Source of the DNA: Protea cynaroides
Taxonomy: Eukaryota; Streptophyta; Magnoliopsida; Proteales; Proteaceae
Direction of reading: 5' to 3'
Length of the DNA: 64,000 nucleotides
Assembly: GCA_028583415.1 (NCBI GenBank)
Contig: CM053276.1
Coordinates: forward strand, 124,679,166 to 124,743,165
In this document: one piece after another, positions 22,923-33,982 of the stretch
Layout: each line of letters starts with the position of its first letter
Position numbering within the stretch: the stretch's first letter is position 1
Program-made: the position numbers and the translations under genes
The notes under the pieces: generated by a model
What the model saw: the letters and a program-made list of their open reading frames with translations, nothing else
Databases searched by the model: none
What the model was told of the DNA's origin: nothing

Positions 22923-24309
22923 ATTCTGTCTTTGCCCTTGTGAATATGAATAACGTCCCACTTTTGTCCTTTTTCTTCTCTCTTTTGCTCTTGTTGACGA
23001 GTCCTCTCTTTGCTGTCCATGTGTTAGTGGATTATTGAGGGGATGATATTTTGAGCTTTGTTGACTATTTGCTGATTGCTTTACACGTGTCGTATGTCTA
23101 TTTGACGGTTTATATTTATCCCTAACAAAAATAATCTCATATTACTTAAGACTGAAACTTAGATGCTTTATACATGTGAAAGTCCCTCCACTTATAATAT
23201 CTAGACTCTCAATAACCAACGTTTGCTACATGCTCTCTAATTCTAATGTCCTCCACTAGGACATTGAATTTTATGACATGTTCCATAGGATGCTGAGATA
23301 TGGGTAGCTCAGTAGAAGCAAGGAAGCTCCCACGGTTTTGCACTAATAATGATTGGGATTTGATCTAATTTTTTACTGTGTGAAATACCTAAAATTGCCC
23401 TCAGCCTAACGTTTAGTATGGATGACAAATATGGGAAAAAAAATATTGTACATTTAGTTTGGTTGCAAAGGAAATAGAAGGAAAAGAAATGATAATTAAG
23501 GAAATTAGAAGGAAAGGAAGTGATAATTAAAAGGAAAGTTTTATAACCATTAAACCACTTAAATTTCTTGTCACATGTAATAATGATTTTTTTAGATGTA
23601 ATTTATATTTATTTTTACGAATGCAAGGGATTTAATTGTAAAATGTAATACAAGTTAATAATCAAATATGGAATAATATAGAATTAATTATTGTCATCTA
23701 TAACATGTGATGTGATGTAATGATTGTAAAAATTTACTTTTTAAAAGGTTTGAAAATTTCATTTTTCTTACCTTGCAACCAGTCGGAATCGTAATGAACC
23801 GTAATGAGGATCGTATTTCAGAAAATTGCAAATTAATTTGAAAAATAACAGTTGGGACAACGGATCCGCGGCCCCGGTGATCCCCGCGGGCCTCGCGGAA
23901 CCCGAGATCCACGTCGCCGGCCGACCACGGGGCCGACACAGTAGACATGTGTCGACGGAGAAGTGGTTCTTGGTAACAGAAAATCACGTGGCAGTCATCC
24001 GAAATAGATTAACACATCCTCCAGAATCACTGGGAGGAGACGATGTGCATCGTGCGACAACAGTGAGACGGTAACAGTTAGCAAAGATTCTCTAGGATTC
24101 TTATCAGTTTTAGCGCGGGAGTTATAGCCGTTAGAGCAAAATCGTATTTCGGACTTCGGACTTGGTTTTTGGAATATTCACCGATATACCACTGCCAATG
24201 GACACTCGCGTAAAATAGAAATAATAATAAGTTAATAAGAAAAAAAAAAAAAAAGGAAGTATCGATAATATAGAAATAGAAACATATCTACCTATAAATA
24301 TAACCGTTC
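22923..24309. other. No recognised gene; includes a sharp GC-rich patch
   Basis: Mostly AT-rich. Between about 23868 and 23960 the composition changes abruptly to a GC-rich stretch with GGATCCGCGGCCCCGGTGAT and CGTCGCCGGCCGACCACGGG, unlike either flank. No open frame or family was recognised there. Confidence 0.5.
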
Positions 24310-25060
24310 CCGCTAAACGAGGATTTGTCTTGAGCGTCTCCTATACTTCCCAGGCGTCTCTGTTATTGCTGTTATTGGTATTGATTGTTGTGATGCGCGG
24401 AAGATGATGGGAGATTTGGATTTCATCGTTGATGTTTTCTCCACACCTCTGGTCTGAAAGTCCTGCAGATTTGCTGAGATTTTCGTGGGAGAAGACGTGG
24501 GAAAGTTGTGAGATCTCAGCGGTCGAGAGCTTTCTTTCAAATTCGGCCTCATCTTCGGTTACGTTTGAATCTCTGGTGAAAGGTAAGTAGAGTTTTGGTT
24601 CCTCTTCTTCGATTCATTCTCTTTGGTTTATTTCTTTCCTCTGGTTTTCTTCTTTGAATCATGAGCTGCCATGTTGGCAGGATCTTCTGGTAACGGGATG
24701 CAGAGCTTCTCGATCAGCAAAAATAGTTTGCCGCCTTACATAACCGGATAGTTCAGAGCTCCAAACCGTATCTAAACGAGAGAGAGAGAGAGAGCTTCAC
24801 GATCTGTAATGTTTTCAGTCTTTGATTTTCTTCATATTTTTTCTCTGGTTCTATTATTTGAATCTATATCTGCACTGTTGTTTTAAGGGCTTTCTCTTGC
24901 GCTGCTGCTGCGGTCTTTATTTGATCATCGACGATACTTCTGGTTTGTGTGGGTGATTTCCCGTGTCTGCGACCAAGAACAAGTTCAGCTACTACTGCTA
25001 TAGCCACACCTTCAATTACCCTATTGAGGACGATTTTCGTCAACTTCCGTTTCTCCTTGG
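24310..25060 (+). other. Possible 5' non-coding exons of an unidentified transcript
   Basis: Compositional change from AT-rich DNA to T/C-rich leader-like sequence, with a good donor AAAG|GTAAGT at 24582 and an acceptor TTGGCAG|GATC at 24680, and a (GA)n run at 24779-24794. Short frames only (MMGDLDFIVDVFSTPLV then stop). No downstream coding exon could be linked. This is a guess based on splice-like signals and leader-like composition. Confidence 0.25.
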
Positions 25061-25331
25061 TTTGTCGATTTAACTCGTGTTGATTTGATCTGCCACTGAT
25101 TCCTCTTTCCCCCTCCCCTCTCTTATCGATTTATTTCATTTCTTTATCACTATATTCTGTCTTATGTTTGTACATGATCTCTATATTCTGATTTATTTTC
25201 TTTCACACGGAAGAAACACTCTTACGTTTGTTTTTTTTTTTTTTTTTTTTTTTTTTTTGGGTTATCTTCCGCGATTGTTCCCCCCTCTATTCATTAATTT
25301 TTTTTTTTCATTTTATTCGACTATGTCTGCG

Positions 25332-25495
25332 TTCTTTGTTAAATAATAGGTACAAGTTGTACTAATATTTTGTAATCTTAAATACAAGGTGTTTTTTATT
25401 AGATATTTCGTCATTCTTTGTTAAATAATAGGGACAAGTTGTACTAATATTTGGTAATCTTAAATACAAGGTGTTTTTTATTAGATATTTTGTCA
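25332..25495. repeat. Tandem duplication, 2 x 82 bp
   Basis: TTCTTTGTTAAATAATAGGT begins at 25332 and again, with one change, at 25414. The two 82-bp copies differ at only a few bases (GGTACA/GGGACA, TTTTG/TTTGG, TTTCG/TTTTG), so the duplication is recent. Non-coding. Confidence 0.9.
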
Positions 25496-26469
25496 TTGTG
25501 AAGTTCTCTAATTCTCTATTTATAAGCCTTGAGTTGGAACTTTGAAGAATTTCTAGGGAGATGGTCTTCGTGTGGAAAAAATAAATACACAAAAGATTTT
25601 ATGAAGTTTGTAGCTGATGCATTATGATACATTTGTGGTATTCCTCCTGGGATTGATAGGAGGCGTCGAAGATAAAATGTTTACAAATAAATAGAAAACT
25701 GAGTGTGATATCCACTACAATATTTTTTATTTATGTTGTTTCGTTTTTATATTATTATTATTTTTTAAAATTTTCATAGTGTCTTTCTTTTCTGGTTGGA
25801 GTAAATTCTATTGTTGGCAACACAAGAAAGTTTGATTACTAAGTCCTAAAAAACTTGGAAATCCATTGAATTGCCTATTAAGTAGGAACTCAAGGATGTT
25901 TATATAGATATTCCTGCTGTTTGGTTCATAGATCTTCTCTGTTTGTATAGCACATGTCCCAAGTTGTCTCAGTGCTGCTAAATAAGCATTAGAGAATGGT
26001 GTTTGATGGGTCTTGTTCTTGGTTTCCTACCCGCTTTTGGAAGAGAGTATGTTTTTCACTTGAATTAACAGCTCATTTAGCTTGTGGTGTTCATGGTTCT
26101 ACTTATGTTTTCCATCTCAATGGGAACAAGAAGGGAAGGAGCAATTGAGTAAGTAGTTATAATGTTATATAGTTAACCTATTGAGACCAATTTACAGACC
26201 TTGTCTGGTCACTGGTAGTATGCCGAGTGATTGATTGTTTGAGTATCATATTCCAATCCCTATTTCTGTGGAATAATCACTAATTAGATCAGATGCAATT
26301 TCTGTGGGCTATTATTATATGTTAAGGTGTTGAAGTAAGTTAGGGAATCAAGTTCCCATATACAGTTTTGAACTGAGAATGGGCCGAGGATGAGATAGTG
26401 AAAAATAAAGAAAAACTCTTGATTGAAAATTGAAAGTGACCGAATGGATCTAAGAATCACCAGTCATGT
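25496..26469. other. No gene recognised
   Basis: AT-rich sequence with stop codons in all frames. Confidence 0.5.
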
Positions 26470-27295
26470 GATTTAGTACTGTTTTCTTTTCCATTCTGTC
26501 GAGCAAGAAGAATGGGCTCTCCTAGATTTCTTTGAGATCATAAAAATTGGAACAAAAAGGCAATCATTAAAACCAGCAGTATCTGAGGATATCCATGTGA
26601 AAAGCAAGGCCCTCTACATTAGTGGCTATGGTTGGAATACTGAACTCAAGCAATTGACATACCATGAAGATAATGTTTGGAAGTCCTATATATCAGTAAG
26701 TTGTGACCCTACAGTGTTCACATTAGATGTATGTATACAATTCTTACATATATTTTGTATCAAGTCTTATTATGCTTTCTATATTGCAGGAGTACCCTCA
26801 AGCCAAGTACTATAACAACTAGAATTTTGAGTTCTTTGAGATTTAGGGGAACATATTTGCTGAGGACACTATAATTTGACAATTTAGCCCGAACTCAAAG
26901 AGTACATTGTAAAAACCATAGTCAATTAAGGGCAGGGGGTGATGACATTGCTATGGATTGAGATGCAAATGTGGCTGGTGCAGACTCACAAGTGAATGTC
27001 TCTAGCACCCAAGTTCCAATGACATTACCTTTTGGACAGGGGACTAGTGGTGGGAATCAATCTACTACAATGTTGAGGAAGCAGACACAACTGGCCACCA
27101 TGGCTGAAAGCATCAACCAGATGGAAAATACATTTTGAGAGCAGCCCAATCCCAGAGATTTGACACATACTTCATGCCATATAAGGAATCTTCAATATTT
27201 CTGATGACACTACTAGGTGTTTTGCGAACTTGAGCACAAATCCAATGCAAGCCAGTATATTTATGACATATGATGTCATGGGACCCCTGTGGTAG
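26470..27295 (+). pseudogene. Myb/SANT-like DNA-binding protein pseudogene (PIF/Harbinger ORF1-type or L10-interacting MYB-like)
   Basis: The frame before the intron ends SGYGWNTELKQLTYHEDNVW KSYIS and continues after a 94-bp intron (GTAAGT at 26696, AG at 26788-26789) as EYPQAKYYNN. Plant Myb_DNA-bind_3 proteins carry the same order: SGxGWNxExxxVxADDxVWxxYIKxHPxAKxxR. A stop follows in the NNxNFEFFE segment. Further on, a Ser/Thr/Gln-rich linker (STQVPMTLPFGQGTSGGNQS) and NISDDTTRCF..NPMQASIFM resemble the C-terminal region of the same family. Such proteins are either transposase partners of Harbinger transposons or domesticated MYB-like factors. Several stops and a frame change make it inactive. 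Confidence 0.6.
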
Positions 27296-29744
27296 AAGGG
27301 CAGTTCAAATTTACGGTATGTTTACTAACATACTCACAATTATGGATGATTATTATATATGTATAGATTTATATTCCGTGTAGGCATAGTTATTGGTATG
27401 TTGTCAAACTTTATTTTTGAAATTAATGTGTGGTTTGGGCTTTTGGACCAAGTTAGCCTAATTTCTTTAAATTTATTTTGTCTTCTAAATATTTTACTCA
27501 TTGCATGTTTTGTGGAATAGTGAGAATAATATTTTATTTATTTAAATTAATTAATTAAATACATTTTTTATTTGTAACTAAAACTTATGGCCCATGTAGT
27601 AGACATTGGGGAAAGGAATTCATAGTAGAGTCAGCTTATGGGATTCACAACGGCTCAGTAAGTTTTATTTTATTTTTTGTTCTTCCAATGTCACTGGCCT
27701 TAGTTTTCTCTATTGCTGTAATCAGATATGATGCTTGGTCTGGTATTGAATTGATTTTGGTTTTATCTGAGGTCCAGTTTTGCTCCAATATGTGCTATAT
27801 ATCCCAAGCTTTACTCTTCCTCCTGTATTCTTGACCATTGGATTGCCTCTGGAGCCCTCTTTTGCATAAATGTCTTATGGAGCCTAGATTTCTTGAGTAT
27901 CTTGAGATTTTGGATTTCCTTATTGCATTTCCCCACATGAGCCAGGATATATGATATTTAATCTTTAATCTAATGGAATGATCTTATACAAATTTTTGTT
28001 TTCTTCTTAAATGAGGGACCTAGTTTTTATCATCTTGGTAAAATGATCTATCACAGGTATACAAATTGAAGTTGATTTATTATTTTTCTTCTTTGTTTGC
28101 AATTGGGAAATGTTTGCAATACAAGGTCTGCGCACAGTGTGGACATCTTTGGAAAAAAAAATGTATATGTATGTAAGGGGCTGCCACTGCATTTTGCATT
28201 TGCCCTTATTTCTCTTTCACAACTTTCAGCCAACTTCTGCTTGTGGTTATTCAATGAAAACCTTTAGATTTAGACTGCTGAACTTAAGACTGTTAATGTC
28301 GAGTTTCTGGTCACCTTAGGTATTAGGGAACTGAACTCCATATTTTTCCCAGAATCACAGGAATTAGGAATCAAAACCAGCAACTGAGGATTTCTGGTCG
28401 AAGGTCTTCCCTGAACTGGGGAACAGTCCTGCAAGGTTTGACTTTAATCCTAAGGATAGAATAAAAACATGAGAGAAATCTTGTTGAGCTTGGATCTAGG
28501 ATACTCTATTTCTGCAGAATCGATGGTCAAAATTGAAAGTTCAATCCAGTGATCAGTTAAGACTCAACTGGCAGATTACCCGGCTATCAGAAAGTACAGA
28601 ATAATCCAAACAGCAAAGCAGAAGTCAGAACCATGAAACAAAATTGAATAAAAAACCAGAATTTTAGGAGAAAATCAATCACTTGCAAAAAAAAAAAAAC
28701 ACATGTGATGGTCAAGAAAACCTGGTCGAGAGTACTCTGCTTAACTAGAAGAATCCATTAGACATATATGAAGATCTGGAGTTTTCCTATTGGAACGAGG
28801 AAAATTGAAAACAGAGAAATCGATGCTAAGATGGCTTTTGGTTTGGAAAACAAAATTTTATTTAGATTTGAAAGTTAAGTAAATCAAAACAGAAACTAAA
28901 CAACAGATCAAGAGAAAAGCTAACATGCACTGATAAGAAGTAATGAACTGACCTGATTTCTGAATGGCATTTTTATATCCCAGACCAAATATGTGTAGAA
29001 GATGCTGCAGAATTTTACCTTCGGTTGGGCTGCATCCAATCTACAAGGTCCCTATTACATTCTAGGGATCTGTAACTCCGTTGACACGGTTGTGATGTTC
29101 TCAGTATGATGTGTGACAGAGGAGGCAGAAGTCTTTAAGATCTGACCTTATGCCTTATGCTTGGAATTTGACCAAGCTTATGGTTAGTTTTCTTCTTGTA
29201 ACTGCATATAAAGAATTTTTTGCAACAAACAGGATTTTGGTATTGCTAATCCAAATGCCATTGAAGTCTTTAGGCAATCTAAACCAGTCTGTCAAGTTAG
29301 AAAGAGTTTGTACTTGGATAACCCAAGATCCATAAAACAAACAGAATAATGGTTAAAAAAATCGTGGAAAAGAAAAAAAAAATTGTAACTCAGAAATAAG
29401 AGCACATGGAATCACGCTATAGTTGTTTATGGCTCTTGGGTCGCAAATGGCTACAGCAAAGGACTGGTTGCAATGGTTTGATCTATTAGATCCGTTTCTG
29501 TAAGTTTACTAAGGGTTTTTTTTTGTTGGTTTACATAGGTCAGAGTATGGTCAATGAATGCCTCAGAACAAAATAGAAGAATTTTTTCATCCTTATCGGC
29601 CGTTGTAAACTGAATCCTCAACCGGTTCAAATTTAGGTTTGTCCTGTTAAAACATTTCTGTCGGTCTATTGATACTGAACCACCTCAAACCAGTCCAGAT
29701 CAGACAAAACACCTAGATTCTAAGCTCATATTACTAATCCTGAA
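27296..29744. other. No gene recognised; AT-rich
   Basis: No frame above about 70 codons and no family similarity. 28340-29000 is purine-rich with short imperfect repeats of the AAACCAGAAT type, similar in texture to 1140-1440 and 39640-39990. Confidence 0.5.
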
Positions 29745-30288
29745 CTGAGATCATTATTGTACCTGATTTGGGTTAGAGAGCCGCATGCTTCTATAAGATT
29801 GTAACTCAAAACTGTTTGAACAGGTTTGACCTATCTTCATCTTACTGTTCTTGGGATGATGTGAATCATAAGTTTGATAACCAATTAATCTGATGGGTCC
29901 CACCAGAAGATGTGAAAGGTTGATCATACCAGTTGTACATTAAGAAGAAAAAAAAATACAGATACCTATACAAATTACACACGAAACATTGCTAATCAAA
30001 TTAATTATATACAAGCCGGTAAATTCTACACAAGAGCTGGTCAACAAACACCAACTGACCAAAGCAACCAGGTTCTAAACTCAGATTAAATTAATCTGAA
30101 ACATGATCATTATTGTGCCTGATTTGGGTTAGAGAAGGCCCAGCTTCTATACTTTAATGTAAGATTGTAATCCAAACCGTTTGAACTGGTTTTAACCATC
30201 TTCATCTTATTAATTTATGGGATGATGTGAATAAGACTGTTAACCAATTAATCTGGTGGGTCTTTCCAGAAGATGTGAAAGATTGACC

Positions 30289-30290
<2 letters not shown>

Positions 30291-30361
<71 letters not shown>
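30291..30361. repeat. (AT)n microsatellite, 71 bp
   Basis: Uninterrupted AT dinucleotide run inside the middle 350-bp unit. The other unit copies have no such run at the same place, where they read TTGACCATACCAGTTG, so the run replaced or expanded from that site. Confidence 0.98.
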
Positions 30362-30363
<2 letters not shown>

Positions 30364-30412
30364 AATACTTATACTGGTTACAGACGGAACATTGCTTATC
30401 AGATTAATTATA

Positions 30413-32004
30413 GCAAAATTTTTTACTTACCATCCAAAAAGATTTGGAAATCACCTACTAAAGTTTTTTTAAAAATATCTATCACCCAAATTACACAAAC
30501 GTTAGTCCATTAATTGACGGAAAAGAGTTGAAATTGTGTGTAGATGTTTATACCATTATCATTTTAAACGAAACAAAAAAGAAAATCAAAACGTATCTTT
30601 AAAAAAAAAAAAATCATTTCGAAAGAAAGGGTAGGGTTAAAGTTTTTTTTCTCTTGACTGCCATCTCCCCTTGGCCATTGCCATAGGAAGTCCGCCACCA
30701 CCATCGCCGGTGAACACCACCATTTCCACCCCCTTTGCACCTCCATCGGCAGTCCGCCATCACCATCTCCAGTGAACACCACCTCTTCGTCCTCTAGCCA
30801 TCACCATCGACAGTCTGCCACCACCATCGCCGATGAACACCACTATTTTTACCCCCCCCTTGCGCCTCCATCGACAGTCTAGGGCCTCCATCGACAGTCT
30901 ATGGCCACCATCGCAGGTGAGCACTACCATTTCATCCTCTGACTGTTGTCAAACTTGACCAATTTGAAGGTATTGAGAATTATTGTAGGTCACCAATTAG
31001 ATGAAGAATCTATAGAAAATTGGTGGACTAATTGTATGCAAACATTAGAGGAAAGCCAGAATGCATGCCACATGACTTTCTTGTCAACAAGGGAAACTTT
31101 CTTTCCATCAGAGGAAGGAATCTTTCGAGATTTTAGAAATGGAATTTGAAGGAATATTCCGAGATTGTAGAAATGGAATTAGAAGATAATACTTTTTTGG
31201 TTTTTCGCTTTTGATTTTCAAATCACAAAACAGAGGGAAGATTTACAAAATCAAAATTAGATATTCGCAAAGAGAGTGAAGACGAATGAAGGAAGAGTAT
31301 TTGCAATTCAAAGAACATCGTATCCTTTGTCATCTTCTTCACTGCAACAGCTTAAGCTTCTGATATTTCTGCAGACGACAATCAATGGATTTTCTTTCCT
31401 GCTTCTAGCAAGAAATGACTGTCAAATGGATGATGGAATACAAGATGATGGAGAGATTCATGATGGAATATGAGCACAGGACACTCTCCAACTTCCGAGT
31501 TTTGAGTCTACTGACACCCTTAAATCTCTCTCGCTTGCTCTCTGTTCTTGGTAGTTGTTACAGGAACAACTACACCATGGTAACAAGTAAACCCTTTCTT
31601 GAAGCTTCGTTCCTCTGGGGAGCTCCTTTGGTGATTACGTCAATCTTCCTCATACCTGCAATCTCCCAGGTTTTGCTTTCAAAATGATTGCCAAAAAAAA
31701 AAAAGGTGATGGTGATGATGACGGTCGTTGCCGTCTGTTCGTCCGTTGATCATGTATTGGGTAACTAGAACTTTCTTTTTAGTCAGCGTCAAAGGGTAAA
31801 TTGAACTTTTTTCCTTACAATAAGGGTATTATTGTTATTCATGTATTTTCTAACGGTTGACATCAGTAACTAGCGGCTCTGTTAGTTGTTTTTGGATATT
31901 TTTGATAAACACTTGTATAATTTGGGTGGTAGATGATTTTTTTGAAAAACATGGGTGATAAGTAATTTGTCCAAATCTTTTCGGATGATACTTGAAAATT
32001 TCCC
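30413..32004. mobile_element. Non-autonomous Mutator-like (MULE) element, 1.6 kb
   Basis: Flanked by a perfect 9-bp target duplication TTAATTATA (30404-30412 and 32005-32013). The uninterrupted target TTAATTATATACATGC is seen in sister repeat units (for example near 32474). Terminal inverted repeats of about 90 bp: the left end reads GCAAAATTTTTTACTTACCA and the right end (reverse complement) GGGAAATTTTCAAGTATCAT, both continuing through AAAGATTTGG and CACCCAAATTA-ACAA. A 9-bp duplication with long inverted repeats is the Mutator superfamily signature. No transposase is seen. Inside are a GC-richer minisatellite (30655-30945) and a short frame at 30946-31149 (LTNLKVLRIIVGHQLDEES), of unknown origin. 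Confidence 0.85.
30655..30945 (+). repeat. Minisatellite inside the MULE, about 60-70-bp units
   Basis: Repeats of the type CCACCACCATCGCCGGTGAACACCAC with CCATCGACAGTC and ACCCCCTTTGC blocks, four to five imperfect units. GC-richer than its surroundings. If translated it gives Pro/Ser/Thr-rich peptides (PPPPSPVNTT), but stops interrupt the frame. Confidence 0.8.
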
Positions 32005-32545
32005 TTAATTATATACATGCTAGTAAGTTCTAGACAAGAACTGGTCAACAAACACCAAAGCACCAAGGTTCTAAACTCAGATTAAACTAATCTAAACCAA
32101 GACCATTATTGGGTCTTATTTGGGTTAGAGAAGGGCCAGCTTCTAAGTGTAACCAAAGCAGGTTGAACTGGTCTGAACCATCCTTATCTTACTATTCATG
32201 GGATCACGTGAATCATAAGATTGGTTTATCAATTAATTTGATGGGTCCCATGAGAAGATGTGAAAGGATGACCATGCCAGTTGAACCATCCTTGTCTTAC
32301 TATTCAATATTCATGGGATCATATGAATCATAAGAATTTACCAATATAAATATGTATATATAAAAGACTGATTGAACAATTAATCTGGTGGATCCCATGA
32401 GAAGATGTGAATACCATACCAGTTGATAAAAAAAACATAAATACATATAAAATCACTAAACATTGCTAATCAGATTAATTATATACATGCCGGTAAATTC
32501 TAAACAAGAGCTGATCAACAAGCATCAAAGTGAAAAGGACATTTC

Positions 32546-33518
32546 GAATTTGTTTAAAAGTTAGTCTTAGTCAGAAAGTAAAAAGTGAAAGCCCCCATTT
32601 ATGAACATGGACATGGACATTCTATCTAAGCTTATTTCATCCTGTCTTTGTTTAAATCATTACTTCCTCACCATCCTCAAAATAATCATCATCACTACCC
32701 CTTTGCCGGCTGTAAGAATCCAAAAAAATCTGGTTTAAGTTAGAAAAAGAATATTGGCAGTGAATGTGATTCAATGCGTTTCCTCTCAAATGATTTTATG
32801 TATTATGGTTATGTTGTTGAGTTTAGTATTGCAGTACAAGATTGATTAGGGCTAGCTTTTTCTTTTTCCGTGATAGTTTCTTCCGCTTTCGGATGAGATA
32901 AAGAAAGAGTGTAATCCCAAAACTACTCCCCCTAGATAATGGGCTGATCGTGCGTTGGCATTATTAGTATATGAAAACTGTCCCAATTTTTTTTGAGATT
33001 TATAAAAGTGGTATTATCTCTCTTGGATGGAATCACATATCACCTAACCAAGATGCTAAAGAGCCTTTCTAAAACTTTCATAGATGTAATTTTTTGGGTA
33101 ACTAGCTTTCATAGATGTAATTATTTTGTAATAATATTACCAATCAAAATCCTAGGAATTCCATTGCCAAAGTAAAAAGAAAATAAAACTTCGGATTCGT
33201 TTTTTGTCTTCAATCTCTTGATCTAATCCGCTTTCCTTGTGAAGTTTATGATCTTCTACCTTATCATTTTATCTCTCTTCCCATGTCAACACTGATGATC
33301 CCCTTAGTTTTCCTTCAATTAACATTCCAACTTAAAAAAGGGAAGGCCAACTACTCTCTTCCTCTCCCTGTAATAATGTAGAACTTTTTTAGTTTCAATG
33401 TCTTATTCAAAGTGCAATGTCTTAATCAAAGCGCACAGAAGCTGGTATCCTAAAAATAAAAAATAAAAAAATCCTTTTTGATCACTTGAACCAGCAACAA
33501 TGAGGGCATGATTACACC
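32546..33518. other. No gene recognised; UGT upstream region
   Basis: AT-rich DNA without open frames of note. It lies between the 350-bp array and the MITE upstream of the UGT. Confidence 0.5.
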
Positions 33519-33678
33519 GGATTGAGATCGTCTCCAATCCGTTCAGTTCGTTCAATTGTGAATGGACGAACTGGATTTAAAAAACACGCATAACAATATA
33601 TTGGGGGGGCGTGTCCTTTGAATCCAGTTCGTCCGTCCATGATTGGACAACTGAACGGACTGGAGACGATCTTTTTCC
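33519..33678. mobile_element. Foldback MITE, Mutator type (GGATTC-end family), 160 bp
   Basis: Perfect 9-bp target duplication GATTACACC at 33510-33518 and 33679-33687. The arms are inverted repeats of about 70 bp: the left end reads GGATTGAGATCGTCTCCAAT and the right end (reverse complement) GGAAAAAGATCGTCTCCAGT, both continuing CCGTTCAGTT and GGACGAACTGGATT. The element is nearly all stem, so its transcript would form a hairpin. It sits 300 bp upstream of the intact UGT start. Confidence 0.92.
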
Positions 33679-33817
33679 GATTACACCAGCCTAACATAGA
33701 GCTGACATCACATCATAATTAAATAATTCCAAGTTGTTGTTTTCCTTGTATTTTGGAAGATTTTATGAACCAAAGATCTCATTTCTCCAGCAGCTCATCT
33801 CCCATTCATCTTCGAGA

Positions 33818-33821
<4 letters not shown>

Positions 33822-33892
<71 letters not shown>
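33822..33892. repeat. (TA)n microsatellite, 71 bp, in the UGT promoter
   Basis: Pure TA run ending 90 bp upstream of the UGT ATG. The pseudogene copy has only a short run (about 15882-15901) at the equivalent place. It may supply TATA-like sequence for the promoter. Confidence 0.97.
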
Positions 33893-33895
<3 letters not shown>

Positions 33896-33982
33896 ATATT
33901 ATTCACCTCTCAAGTTCAAGTTTCAACTCTCATCCTTGCCCTCAAGCATCTCTAAGGCTCTAAGGGTTCAACTCACTTCACC

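Larger units (their letters stand above)
29745..32545 (+). repeat. Tandem array of about 350-bp units (three units, one split by a transposon)
   Basis: Units begin near 29745, 30094 and 32096 with ATCATTATTGT..CTGATTTGGGTTAGAG and end with GCCGGTAAATTCTA..CAAGAGCTG..AACTCAGATTAAA. The middle unit is interrupted at 30413-32004 by a Mutator-type element and expanded by (AT)n at 30291-30361. The third unit has a partial internal duplication (ATTCATGGGATCA twice). A single related unit lies at 15019-15345 upstream of the UGT pseudogene. Confidence 0.85.

Noticed and set aside
30256..30513. Frame with long Tyr-Ile repeats
   Set aside because: Translation of the (AT)n microsatellite.
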